From: Lotus japonicus
Lineage: Eukaryota; Streptophyta; Magnoliopsida; Fabales; Fabaceae
Direction of reading: 5' to 3'
Assembly: GCF_012489685.1 (NCBI RefSeq)
Contig: NC_080044.1
Span: 74,510,732 to 74,574,731, forward strand
DNA length: 64,000 nt
Each line of letters starts with the position of its first letter. Position 1 is the stretch's first letter. The notes below the pieces were generated by a model. That model was not told the origin of the DNA. It worked only from the letters and a program-made list of their open reading frames with translations, and made no database searches. Made by a program: the position numbers and the translations under genes. Below, in pieces: positions 48,153 to 60,515 of this stretch.

Positions 48153-48542
48153 TTAAAATTTGCTTGAAATTTCATCAAAGCATAATTTTCTTAACTTGTA
48201 CAATTGAACTGCTCCAACCCCCCTTGCGATGCGTGAAACCAACATATGTCCAGTGTAATAAAAGTTCATTATAGTGTCTCCAAATCGACGCCACTTAGCG
48301 ACAGTTTTCTGTAAACAAGCATCGGTGGAGGAAGACACACTATGATAACCAGCCAAAATAGCATCCGCCCGCTCGTCCACGATTAGCGGCGGTTTATAGC
48401 CGACGCTACTTTCACTGATCAATTTAGCGATGACTTTGGCTGGCACTAATGGCAACCGGGTCTCACCCATTACATGGTTCTGAACCCTACTCTTCATTGA
48501 TTTCTTCGCCTCGTATTCCTTATAACCATTTTCCTTCACCAT
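48153..48542 (-). CDS. Unrecognised 129-codon open frame
   Basis: The minus-strand frame starts MVKENGYKEYEAKKSMKSR and has the normal mixed composition of a protein (KWRRFGDTIMNFYYTGHML, VGAVQLYKLRKLCFDE). There is no signal peptide, clear membrane segment or known motif. It is the longest unexplained frame in the right half of the window. No TATA box, splice sites or repeats define it. It could be an exon of a gene or a retroelement gag-like fragment. Confidence 0.25.
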   Translation of the reverse strand: MVKENGYKEYEAKKSMKSRVQNHVMGETRLPLVPAKVIAKLISESSVGYKPPLIVDERADAILAGYHSVSSSTDACLQKTVAKWRRFGDTIMNFYYTGHMLVSRIARGVGAVQLYKLRKLCFDEISSKF

Positions 48543-49422
48543 TCCTTCAAAACCTCATTTGTACTTTGTCCTCATTTGCCTCTCCCTCGACCATTCCCTC
48601 CTTCTCCGCTACTCTCGCCATCATCTTCTTTCTCATCCAACCGTCACCATCCTCTTTTCCCACCAGCCTCATACTATCCCTTTGTCATCCTCCTCATCTG
48701 CCACCGTCCTCCTCACCCTAATTCTCATCTTGACCACCCACTCTCCCCCGGCAAACATATCTGCCTCCCTCATTCCTCTATGACCCGATCTCACTACCTC
48801 GCCGCTGTTAGTCACCACCCCATTGTCGCTACGCTTCATTACACCTCATTGTCGCTCTGTATTGAATTTGAACACTTTGTGGTGTATTTTAGTATTAGCT
48901 TCTCCTTTTCCCTATGTTCCTTGTAGCTGTAGCTGCGTATGCTTTTTTTCCTGTTTTCCTTTCTTTTTTTTATTTTTGTTTGTCTTAGGTTGAAGTACCT
49001 CTAGTGGTTCTCATTCATTTATTTATTGAACTTTGGCTGATAAAAAGACCTTTGATCTCCAATCCTTGTTTAACAGGCTCTTCATTGATGTTTTATTGAT
49101 TCTATTTGGTTCCCCACATCACTTACTTGATGAAATAATGATCTAACTCCTAGTCTAACTATTTCTTTTATTTGGATCACTTATTTTAATTTGATTATAT
49201 GAAAGTGTTTAATTCATGTGTAAACGAAGATGGTTGTTTGTCTAATTAGGATAATGAGGAAGAGGAAAAGAGGAGGAAGAAGGGGCAAAAAGAGAAGGAA
49301 GAGACCAAAGTCATTAGAAAAATTTAGAAAAACTAAAAAGGATGTGAAAAACCTATGGATTAGCCGGTCATGTAAGTTATCGTAACATAATTTCTATTCA
49401 TTTGAATTAAAAGTATTTATCA

Positions 49423-49468
49423 ATTAATGACTTAAAGTAAAAGTGATTAATGACTTAAAGTAAAAGTG
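49423..49468. repeat. 23-bp perfect tandem duplication
   Basis: Two identical adjacent copies (49423-49445 and 49446-49468) starting ATTAATGACTTAAAG. Recent slippage event. Confidence 0.9.
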
Positions 49469-49795
49469 ATAAGTTTTTTTTTACAGAAACCTATTTTTTT
49501 GGTACATTACAGGAACCTATTTGGACATGAATATATTTAATCCTTATATATATGCGTATAATAATTTTAATTTTAATTGAGTTTTTCTACGCAACCAATG
49601 ATAAGACTGTAGTAAATTGTAATTTTATATGTACGACATATATGCACCTGCCAGTTCAGTACAACTACAATAGTCAGATAGAGGTCAACGCAGGGGTGCG
49701 CAGAGTCGTTGGTCCACATGCATGCAGCCAATTTAAGACTCGTCACTCCTGGTACGGTAACTTTTTGTATTTGGGAACAGTTTTACCCACTCTTA

Positions 49796-50626
49796 GACCA
49801 TGTACAATGGTCTCAACAATCTTCAACAACTTAACACCACTTTTTCTATTTCCACATCATCTTCTTTCTCCAATTAAACAAACTCTCAACAATTACCCAC
49901 TTCAATGGTTTTCATTCAACACCCTACCCCACCACTCACCCTAACCCACAACTTTTTTATTTCATATTTTTATTTAATTTTATATTTTTGTTTTATTATT
50001 TACATAAAATTACAATTATTATCTTAAATTAAATTAAAACAATAAACACTTAAAAAAATAATTTTTTTTTTTAAATTTAGACAATAATTTATTTTAGGGT
50101 TTAGGAAGATAATAATTTAGACAATAATCTATTTTTTTAATAGAAAGATAATAAGATGGTGAGAGAGATAATAAGATGGTGAAAAACTTAGTTTTTTTTC
50201 TGTGTCCAAATCAAACGAACCAAGTCTCTATTTATAGAGAAAAAAAATCATGAATTTTGGTATAATTTTTTTTTTCAGAAAATATTTTTTTTGATGAAAT
50301 AATTGAGTTCAAAAGATAAGGGTAAAAGAAATCCGACGAACCAGTCAAAAATTGACACGTGTCAGAGCAAAAAAAAAAGGTTTCTCTCTCCTGCAGACAA
50401 GGCGCGTGACGCGTCACGCGCCTTGTCTGCGCGTGTCCTGCACGCGCCTGACGGTGGCCACTGGCCTCGCGCCACGTGGCACACCTCAGACATCTCAACA
50501 TTGTTGAACCATTTCAACATTTTTCCTCTCTCTCATCACTTTCAACAATTTTCAACAACCATTACAACGATTAAACAATCTTCAACAATTTTCAACACCC
50601 ATTTTCATCAACAATTGTAAATGGTC
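49796..50626. mobile_element. Probable non-autonomous DNA transposon with short TIRs
   Basis: The left end GACCATGTACAATGG and the inverted right end GACCATTTACAATTG pair. Both sides are rich in TCAACAATCTTCAACAA-type subterminal repeats. A single GC-rich block, including a 38-bp perfect palindrome, sits inside an otherwise AT-rich interior. No target duplication could be confirmed, so the exact ends and superfamily are uncertain. Confidence 0.5.
50393..50430. repeat. Perfect 38-bp GC-rich palindrome
   Basis: The half-site GCAGACAAGGCGCGTGACG is followed directly by its exact reverse complement, with no spacer. It could form a cruciform or a loop-less hairpin and contains overlapping GCGCG and ACGCGT sites. 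Confidence 0.97.
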
Positions 50627-52613
50627 TCAGAATGACTCAGATACATGACCCTCAGTTAACTCTAGCTACCCATAACAGACCTATGTACCATAAAATGTAT
50701 ATATGTTAATTGAATAAAGAATTACAAATTCGTTCAATTTTATTTCTCCCTTTTTTTTTTTGAAACGGGTTAATGCAATTTACCTACTCGAACCTTATGC
50801 AGTTTTGCAGTTATGGGTAAGTTTAAGAATTTACTTTTTCTCCGTAGAGTAAGGTGAGTGAAGAATAATGCAAATTTATTACTGCTCTCGTACAGCATGT
50901 GAAACTTGCCTTGTTTGAAAAGTTGCGAGGATGTACACGCCACCTAAACTCTCAGATTCTAGCTATTGGCATTTAGTGGCATGCAACCAAGTACCAATAT
51001 ATTCATTTCAATTTACTCAAAAAACAGCTCATTGGAAGTAGGAGTGGTAAAGGATTTTCATTTCCTCTAACACTCATTTTGTGCCCAATTTATAGGTTTT
51101 TTCTTCTTCTTTCAAAATCAAGTTATAGATTACCGATAACGATGATTAATGCCCAGATAATATTTTTTAGACATACATCAATCAGGGGCATGACTAACAT
51201 ATATGTGAAACGTTGTGGTTTCTGACAATCAAAATCTGCATTGTTCCTAAAAAATGTTTTCTTGCAGTTTTTTTCAGACATTTTCTTATTGGTAGATGAA
51301 AAAAATTTACCCGGGAATAAATTATGCATGAAAAAAATAGCATTCTCGAGAATCTATTTTCAAACCCTCTACCAGATGTTCCTTTGAAGAAAAAATTCAT
51401 GGTGGTTTGGCGACATCACATGAATCGCCGCAAAAATGATTTCCTGCAGAGTTTCTTGGATTTTTTTTTCAAATTTCCCTTTGAAGTATAAACATAGTAA
51501 TATATACATGAATTTGTGCATACTTTTCTACAAATAAATTGTAGGTAAATCCAAATTAGCTCCCCATGTCCCACCAATCTCAAGGTATAAATATAATTAC
51601 TGTTAATTCCCTAATTACTGCAAATATTCCCACATAATGTACTTAAATATCAAGTTCCAACCTCATGATATATATATAAAAAGTCTCGTGCTCGTGTTAA
51701 AGAACCGGTTGAGCAACTGTTAAGCCACACCTCATGCCTCAATTTATAGCTTGTTTTTTTGTTGAATACTTTATAGCCTGTTGTTCGATTATGGTGGAAA
51801 ATTTAATAACTATTCTGCAATTTATTTTTTACTTTTTTGAACCAATTAATACTCCTGGCAGGAGCCTATTGTGAAGTCAGCTGAATTGATAAATTCTCAC
51901 GGCTAAGCCGGGCAAGCAAGAAGGAAGTTGCTTTATGCCTCCCAGTCATGGGACAAAACTACTATACTCCCTGCTTCATTTCAACTTTACGTGCATGGTA
52001 AGTGAACTTGTCCAATTTTTACTACAAATGCACGCAGCCACACCAAGAAACCTCCCAAAATTACACAATTTATACATATCACAAATTCAATAAATAAATA
52101 AATAAATGAAAAAAAGGGTGGTCTGAGTGAGCTCTGAATGAACTTGAAAGTTTGGGAAATTGGAACCTGCTGGCTCCTAAATGTGACCCTAGTCATTATG
52201 TTCCCACAACTTTTGTGCGCTTTTGTATTTAAAGTAGTGAAACAGTACCCTTTGACTGTTTGGACCAATCTTTTTAGGCCATGTAGAATAAACATATTAA
52301 CCTTGGGTTTGAATTTTACAAATTTGTAATTGAAGCGAAGTAGTACCTATCCAATTCATCTTTGAGTTTGAGATTGGTGTTAAGGGGGGTCAAGGAAATT
52401 TAGCGGAACAAATTACAGATAAGAATAAGATGGCAAGTGGGTGGAACACAATCATTGTAATTCAAACCTCATCCCCACACAGGCCAGTGCATTGTGAGTG
52501 GTGGGGATTGTATTTATGTAGCTCTATTTAGTCACTACCCATTTTGACACAGGTTAACAAAAAATGCAAACATTGAAAAAAAAAAACCATTGTATCCACA
52601 CCAATGTTATCAA
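50627..52613. other. Gene-free region
   Basis: No protein-like frame or definable transposon ends. Frames at 51123-51400 (-) and 51987-52295 (-) lack family features. Confidence 0.4.
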
Positions 52614-53110
52614 AATCAGACCGAACCGGTCAATTTTACTGGTCTTAACAGGAATTAACCCGTGGACCGGATTGGACAACCTAAGCGGTTCTGTCGAAAA
52701 TTAGCTTGCTAACTTATTTAGTTCATTGAAAAATTTGGTTGATTTTCCGATTCATAACCAGTAAAAACAGGTCATAAAACGTAGATTAACCAATCAGATT
52801 TTAATTAACTTATTTTTTAATATAAAATAATATTTTTAACCCTTTATTATTCATTTTTCATCATTAAAATATACAAGATGTATAATTTTTTTTGGTACAT
52901 ACAAGATGTATAATAATTTACAAGTTAATTGATTTAAAATTTTAAATATCTTTGTAAATATATAATTTTTTATAATATATAATATTATTTAATTAGTATA
53001 GTTCATCAATCACATTTCAACCATCAAATGTTGAACCGCTAAAAACCAAAAAAAAAAAATTCAAACATTGAACCGGTGTCTCAATCAAATGAGTGACCGG
53101 TCTGATTTTT
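52614..53110. mobile_element. MITE-like element with CAGACCGxxCCGGTCA-type termini
   Basis: The left end AATCAGACCGAACCGGTCA and the inverted right end AATCAGACCGGTCACTC pair imperfectly, with repeated ACCGGT motifs near both ends and an AT-rich interior. No clear target duplication. Confidence 0.45.
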
Positions 53111-53878
53111 TCGAGATATTGACCCACAAACATATATGTATATAAGACATATAACAGTGCTGGATAAGGTATTTTACGATCATGAAACATTTTATGGTGG
53201 CAAAATAGGTGCTTAACTAAACAAGAACCCAGAAGGAAAACTAGGGAAACTGGGAAAGTTTTCGATTATTAGAAAATAATAAAATTGGGGACACCATAGA
53301 CAATTAGACATGACAATTGAAAGTGGGATTCGATTAGGAAAATATGGTTTAAGCGATGAAAACAACAGCTAAAGTTCCCCTGCATTATTATAGAAGATTA
53401 ATAACATTTTATTGTTAATTGTAGTAGTACTTATTAAGTAAAGTAAGATAATAAAATTCAACGGTATACAAAAAATGTTTCATAACGCATAGTCGGTGAC
53501 TAACCCTTACCAAAAATTCCGGTACTGTAAATGCCCTTTGTAAAATACTCTCATATTATAATATTGGTTAGTTTTCTTTCTTTTTATTTTTTGCTTTTAA
53601 TTATGAAGTTTATAGTACTTTAGAGTGTATGGACGATGGCACGCCGTCCTTTACTTAAAAGTCGAAGTTCATTAATTTAAAAGGTCTTACTCCTAATCTC
53701 TGTTGACATCTCTATCAGCTTTCTATAATCCTAACTAATGTTTATCTGATTATTCACGTTTCTATTATTTATGCTTCTTTTAAGCTTTAACGTCAGTTTT
53801 AATTAACAAAGTTATCTCAGGCAGTTCCCTATGTCACACCTTTATAGTTTATCGCATAAGCTTTGAGAGTTGAATATA

Positions 53879-54158
53879 GCCCAGTTTGGAAGAGCTTATT
53901 TGAGCTTATCTGACAGCATAAGCTCTTATGCCAGTGTTTTGGAGAGCTTATGCAAACAGCTTATGGTCTGCCATAAGCTATTTTCAGCTTATTTTCATAA
54001 GCTACTCAGGATAGCTTATGAAAAACAGCTTATGCTTATACACAGCTTATTTTTAATTTATTTCAATAAATTTTTAAAAATAGCTTATGAATAAGCGCTT
54101 ATGTCATAAGCGCTTATGACCATAAGCGCTTAATTAAGCTGTTTATCCAAACGGGGCC
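53879..54158. mobile_element. MITE with multiple internal AAGCGCTTA/AGCTTAT palindromes
   Basis: The left end GCCCAGTTTGGAAGAGCTTA and the inverted right end GGCCCCGTTTGGATAAACAG pair, with TATA on both flanks (53875-53878 and 54159-54162). The interior is built of repeated AGCTTATG, CATAAGC and AAGCGCTTA units. I associate this style with high-copy legume MITEs, from memory. A 74-codon frame crossing it is an artefact of these units. Confidence 0.6.
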
Positions 54159-54657
54159 TATAAGCATTGATTCGTGTACTATGATTTTATGGTTAGATAC
54201 CTTGTACATGTAATTTGTGATGATTTTCCTTATACATGTAATTTGTGACGGTTGAAAACGCCACAAAATAAAGTTTCTGATTGTGAAAAATATAATATCA
54301 AGTGTCTCCTACAAAATTATGGTACTTATATATCATTCTAGATTAAATATTTATTACTCTCTGTTTAAGAATTTGTTAATTTAGTTTTCATTTTTTCAAT
54401 TAGAGTGGTGCACACATTTTTTCATTACATGTCTTTCTCCTTCTGTGACTTGTAATTACAAATCACTGTTATTTACTATATTAAATATTATTAGATACAA
54501 ACACTAATAAAATATTTATTTATGCTTTCTGTATATTACTTTCACCTATTTCACATAAATTATAAAAAAAATAATGAAGATAAATTATTAGTAAGAATTA
54601 CTTTAGTGAAGGATACGTGAGGTTTCACTATAAGAATCTAGAGAGTGAGTTCTAATG

Positions 54658-55029
54658 GACTACAAGAAGTTAGTGTTAAATGTTGGCGGTTAGCATTAAC
54701 CGTCGTTAGATGTAGCATACCGTTGATTGATTTGTATTAGCGATGTTAATTAAAAGATCTTTTGTGGCAGTTAAATGACTAAAAAAGAAATAAAACTAAC
54801 ATCGCCTTTAATCAACAAAAGAAAAATGAATCAAAACCAAAGCTAAATGTAAAGTTGCATCTAGCGAAGGTTGTTTTGGACTTTTGACTATTGCCCAAAA
54901 CCGTCGTCTATATACTTAGTGGTGCCAAATTTACCGATATTGTCAAAACGTTCCGATTCTTATTAGTGGTGGTTGCAACTGCCGCTAAATGAGCAAATTA
55001 ACCACCACTAAAACTTTTCTTTCTTGTAA
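54658..55029. mobile_element. CACTA-like terminal remnant
   Basis: The left end CTACAAGAAGTTAG and right end CTTTTCTTTCTTGTAATG resemble the CACTACAAGAAA inverted terminus of CACTA elements. Subterminal ACCGTCGTTAG, GGTGGTTGCAACTGCCGCT and similar motifs occur on both sides. The outer CACTA bases and the 3-bp target duplication are not intact. Confidence 0.4.
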
Positions 55030-56869
55030 TGTAAAAACAACAAAAAAACTATTAGCCCCGAGTCCATTAATAAGTTATGTTAACTTTATTTAGCTACCCC
55101 TATATATGGTAAAAAATTAAAGATAAACATAGAACACTAAATTTGAAGAAGTGCTATTTAATCCTAAATAGATATTGTAAAATGACTAATTTTGTATAGC
55201 ATGAAAAGCTTTAGAATAGTACTCCTTTTTTTTTTGACAGAAAATTAGAATAGTACTCCTTTGTCACGCTTAAATTATTTTTTAATATTTTTGATATTTT
55301 ATTACCATTAGAATAATAATTAAATTAGTCTTATTTTAAATAATTTATTTTGTACGGTTTTTTTTGTTACAATACGGTTTTATTTGTTAGTTTTGGTTCA
55401 ATTCAAAACAAATATTATGAAAGGGCGCAAATCAAGAAAGAACCCTGAGAAAGAAACTACTACTCCTATTTATTAAAAAGATTAATTAATGGATAATAAA
55501 AACGTGATGTCTTGTCCTGATAGCGTAAATTTCTGTCATTCTCATTCCTGAATATGCTCTTTGTGACCAGTAATTAATTACTAGTATGATAAATTGATAA
55601 TTAATAATAAATTGGGATTTGTGAGATTTTAGCGTAACGAACCATAAATGGGATTCAGAAGAGGGAACCAATGTTTTGATCTTATGATGTTGCTTAAACG
55701 CATTTACTTTTGCTTTGTTGTGGGTTTGGGTCCCCTTTTTGCTTCCTCGTATACCGAGTAGCAAATCCCACTCACCCCTTACACATGCTGGCCCTCTGGC
55801 CTGGCCCATGTTTTGAGTAATTCTCAAGCTATCTAACATTCTCTGTTATTTTCCCTTCTAAGAATTAATTATTTATTATTGTCTCACTTCACTCAATCAC
55901 ATTTTCTTTCCCTTTATTGCAATGCCAATACCACTTAGCTCAGTTGGTAAGAATAAACTACTTCTCATTACTAGAATGTGTACTACATTTCTAATGTTGG
56001 TCTGAGTATTATGTTGGTAGACGATCTGTAAGTACTTTTGCACCACTTATGATATTGTTTGGAGTCTTCCTTGAAATGTAATGTGTATTTGTGTTCGATT
56101 TGTGCTTTCAAAGTAAGAAGTGTGTTATTAAAAGATAATTAAGTACATATGTAAGGACATATGATAACATATACATACCCTGATCCGTAGAAATGATTAG
56201 AGCCGAACACACCCAAACAATATTAAAAAAATTCCTTTATTGCTACAACTATTATAGTATATATGTAATGTGATCATAAAATAGAATTAAAAGATAAAAA
56301 AAAAAGTAAAGGTGGCCAAAAGGGCCTTCAATTGGCCAAAAGTCAAATTGGCAAAATGGATTGTGGCTGCCTACACCCCACTAATACTTCTCTTTTTAAC
56401 TGTCATCATAATTCATAGTCAATAGAGAGAATAATTATTTCATTGTTTTGTAAAGGGAGAAAAATCCTAAAGTTGGATAATAATGAAGGGTAAAAGCATT
56501 TCAATTTGAACTTGGCTTATTACTTGGTAGTTCTACTACTATTGATTCGGAGGCGTCAACTAATTTTAGTCTACAAGTATAAGCAAAAAGCTTGGAAGTG
56601 TTCAAAGTGAGAAACCAATGTGATGGGGTGTTAACATGAATTGCTTATTGCTGGCAATTCTTGGGACAAGCTTTACGTAAATGGTAAGTGAAGTTAACCT
56701 CACCTCAATTATCTTATCAAGCAAGTGTTAACAGCTGTTTTTCATTTTTAAATAAATTATTAATTCGTAATTTTTGTGGTTTACAACTTCCTTACCCTGC
56801 CCATAATCAGAATAGGTTTTCCTTTTAGTTTTTTTTTCTTTTTCCTTTTGTCTTTAACTGAACTAGATA
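55030..56869. other. Gene-free region with SINE-like relic
   Basis: At 55933-55950 TTAGCTCAGTTGGTAAGA matches a tRNA A box, but no B box or stems follow, so at most a SINE head remains. The 117-codon minus-strand frame at 55486-55839 shows no family features. Confidence 0.35.
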
Positions 56870-57369
56870 AAGTTACTACACAAATGAGAGAACGGCGACA
56901 CAATTATCAGAAGAACGAAGTAAATGATAAAAGCAGGCGACGAAGCAACGTATAAAGACATTTCGACTCAACTTACTTAAGCCTCATGTCTTGGGGGCAT
57001 GTGGACTGGGCGGGATATAAGTATCCCTTATTCCCGCCCAAATCGAGCATTTAGATGAACGAAAGCAGCCATGGCGGGGTTTATGGAACAACGTCGAAGC
57101 CCGCCCTTCTTCTGGATGGGTCCACGCGCCAGCTGGAAGATTCCTTTAGTTTTGTCTTATATGTATAGAGGCTTGGGCCCCGGTTGTCAGGCCCAAGTAC
57201 AGTGAAAGTCCACGTTATGATCATTCCCTCTATAAAAGGAGAGGTCAACCCCTTGTAAAAAGCACCTTTTGAACATTTAATGAGAATATTCCTTTTATGA
57301 TACTTTTAGTACTCTGCTAGGGTTTACTTTCTGTCAGTTTCCGACGTCAGATCTCCCTAGTACAGAACA
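56870..57369 (+). mobile_element. LTR of an LTR retrotransposon (plus orientation), 5' boundary uncertain
   Basis: The sequence from ACATTTCGACTC through CATGTCTTGGGGGCATGTGG and GGACTGGGCGGGA to the end CCCTAGTACAGAACA matches the reverse complement of 64000-63332. It has a promoter-like CTCTATAAAAGGAGAGG (about 57230) and a GGGCGGGA...TCCCGCCC-type inverted repeat. The left boundary is diverged. No internal retrotransposon domains follow, so it is probably a solo or truncated LTR. Confidence 0.7.
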
Positions 57370-59216
57370 TTGGAGTGGTAAGATGGGTCTAACCCACTGG
57401 GCCCACTTTTTTTATCGGTTGAGAATTTACCCACTTTCGACCTTTATTCATATCTCACTTTCTTATGGGCCAACAACGGGTCGGGTCGTCTAGCTGCGAT
57501 TCAAAATTACTACTATTGCGTTATGTTCTACAGCAATTTTAGCATCACCAATAGAAAGATGGTTCAAAGCTGGTTTAAACCGCAATATTACGCTAGTAAA
57601 TTAAAAAAATAACTTGCTTTATGATGAGTTAAACCACTATGAAAAGAAAAATTATGTTTTTTTATGAGCCAAATAAATTGATATAGAATACAAGGGTAAC
57701 CCAATACATGATGAAACATATAAATTATGAACAAAATAGAAAAAAGATAAAAGCATATACAACTGCTAATAACCCAAACTGACATAACAATAAAATCCTC
57801 CAACCATCACTTTTCCCTCCATTGCTTGTTGCCTTTCAGCAATCACCTTTCCTCTACCACCGCTTACCATGACCCTTACCATTACTGTCACCCCTCTCAT
57901 GTACTATTCGCTGCCATTATGAGCCGCGGCCATCCCTCCTCTTCTGCGACCTTCATCCCCATCCGGCGAAGCTTTCTAGAAGCAACTTTAATACATTCAT
58001 ATATTTTTATTTTTCATCTCAATTTCGTCTCGTTTTTCTTTTTATCTCTCATATTTTTCTATCATATGGATCACTCTTCAAATCTCTCAGCTCTCTTTTT
58101 TGTATGCTTATTCTCTTTAGGCGGAAGTGGAAATTAGGATTGAACAATTAAAACATTAGGGCAGAGTTATAGAAGTGATAAGATGGTATATATTAGTTTT
58201 CAAGGCAGCATGAAAATGCACGTCAGTACAAATAGAATCACGAAGCATGATAAAATTAAAGGAGGATGTAGCATATATACTTGATTCGCAACTAACAACA
58301 AAAAGAAAGAACAAATAAAGCCACCACAAAACTAAGAATGACATGCATCAAGGCCTTTTCATTTTCATTACATCAATATCATGATTTGATAAATATAAAC
58401 ATGTCTAATGTAGTGTACTCCTACAAATGATGAGTTGAGGCTTTGTACCGTATACATGCATGCACCTTGACAAATAGCACGCTATACGTCATCGTTGAGA
58501 CTAACCTTTTATCTAATTACGCCTACAAATGATTTGTGTTTGTGAGATAAAATATAATTAGACAGATAATGACAACCGACTTGATGGTGACTAAATAATT
58601 AGCCCCTTTTTTTTGTTGTTTCAGGAAATCTGAGTAGCCCAATTTAGATTCTAATCGTATATTTGTTTTTACAAAGAACAGTAGAATGAAAAGCAGTTTC
58701 AGACTACCGAGCAAGATATTAGTGACACTCTGAAGATCGAGACCAGCATATATCCAATTAAGTCTCTAATTTTATAAAGTGACATTTTTACAATTAAAAT
58801 GTAAAATAATTAAAATAATAATAATAATTCAAATGAAACGTAACAGATCCTTAATTAGATCCCTATAATATAACCGTCCTAAGACCAACATGCCATGCAC
58901 ACCCTTATCGAGATAGAATTGGTGAGATTAGGTTTTATTAGCAAACAATTATAGTTCCATCATTTAGGTTTATAAACACAAGCTATGATGCATGGTCGGT
59001 ATTTTATCCTGATTATATTTTATGAGTCATTACCAAATAGACGTGACTTCCACAGTTTTTTTTTTATATAAAAGTGAATAATTGATCGCAGGGAAAATTT
59101 TCGTAATTAATGCATGGACGAACTACTTTAATTATATTTAATTTTACATAAGAACAAATCTATACAAATCAAAAAGTTTTTAATTGACAAGAAAACCTCA
59201 GTTTGCAGTGATCATA
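57370..59216. other. Gene-free region
   Basis: Frames at 57588-57803 (-), 57826-58137 (+) and 58523-58714 (-) are short and hydrophobic or low-complexity. No family recognised. Confidence 0.4.
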
Positions 59217-60515
59217 AGGTAGCGTTTGGTGACGGAACGGAACATGACAGAACAGAACGGAACGGAACAGAATAGGATGGAACAGGACAATAATGTTCTA
59301 TGTATTGTGTTTTGGTAACTCAAAGTCAATAGAAAAGAACCATGATTTTAATTACATATATAACCCTGCATGTTTAATATTTGATTGAGGAAAACAAATT
59401 GAACTCAATTGAACATTTTGTATAGAAACCGTTTGTTATTGCTTACTTCATGAAATAATCACTTATTTCTTTAAAATAATCACTTATATATTGTTTAAGT
59501 TGTTTCAGTATGCTATTGAAAAAAACAAAAACCTAATTATCTATTTAAGCTATTTTAAGTGCGTTTGTTTAGATTAAAAAATATTGATTTTTAACTATAA
59601 TTTTTTAAGAGATTTTGAGAAAAGCATAAGTTGATTCGTGTTTGACTACTATAATTAAAATCACTTTTTTTTATCTCCCCTCATCTATCATCATAGATTT
59701 TCATTATAAGCTAAAGTAACAGTTTCAAATAATTTGTTTTCAGCTTCAACTGAAACAAACACAAAAAGTGATTTTTTTATTAAAAAGTGATTTTTCCAAA
59801 ATAAGTTGAATTAAACGCACTCTATTGGCTCGTTTATCATTGCTTACAAAAACTGATTTTACTTTTGAAAAAATAATTGATTTTATTTTAATTAAGTTGG
59901 TTCGTGTTTGACTACTCTAATTAAAATCACTTTTTTATCTCTTCTCATCTATCATCGTAGGTTTTCATGATAAGCTAAAGTAACTGTTTCAAATAATCTG
60001 TTTTCAGCTTGAGCTGAAACAAACACAAAAAGTGATATTTCATTAAAAAAAGTGATTTTTTTTATTTTAAAGGTGATTTTTTTATTAAAAAATGATTTTT
60101 TCAAAATAAGTTAAATCAAACGCACTTTAATTGGCTCGTTTATCATTGCTTACAAAAAGTGATTTTACTTTTAAAAAAATAATTGATTTTATTTTAAGTG
60201 ACTTTTTTGAAAAAGTATATTTTCATTTAACTTTGTCTACAAATATAATAAGTGCTTTCAATTTTATAAGAGATTTTAAACTGTTTAGATACATAAAATT
60301 TCAAATATAAGTTAGGGGTATTTTTGAACTTGCAAAAGTTTTAAGAGAGCGTTCCGTTCCGTTCCCTTTCGTTCCACCTTTTTCCAGGGAACTAAAGTGT
60401 CCCGTTCCTGGAGCCTTTTGTCCCGTTCCGTTCTATCTTAAAGACACGACAAACACAGAACGGAACCCATGTGTCATGTTCTGTTCTCTTCCCACCTGTC
60501 TACCAAACACTGATA
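59217..60515. mobile_element. Non-autonomous DNA transposon with inner tandem duplication
   Basis: The left end GTAGCGTTTGGTGACGGAAC and the inverted right end (CAGTGTTTGGTAGACAGG) pair, and both ends carry GGAACGGAACA-type repeats. Inside, a block of about 300 bp is duplicated in tandem: ATTGGCTCGTTTATCATTGC occurs at 59824 and 60130. No target duplication was confirmed. Confidence 0.55.

Larger units (their letters stand above)
46546..49795. other. Gene-poor region with one unassigned open frame
   Basis: No gene of known family. Apart from the ORF at 48153-48542, the stretch 48450-48930 is pyrimidine-rich on the plus strand and produces three overlapping low-complexity frames that I reject. 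About 49250-49340 is purine-rich and would encode a Lys/Glu-rich peptide; no signals support it. Confidence 0.4.

Noticed and set aside
48449..48926. Three overlapping plus-strand Ser/Pro/His-rich frames
   Set aside because: All come from one pyrimidine-rich tract in different frames; no start context, splice sites or family features.
55920..56050. Possible tRNA gene (TTAGCTCAGTTGGTAAGA)
   Set aside because: The A box is good, but no GGTTCGAATCC-type B box or acceptor and T stems follow at the right distance.
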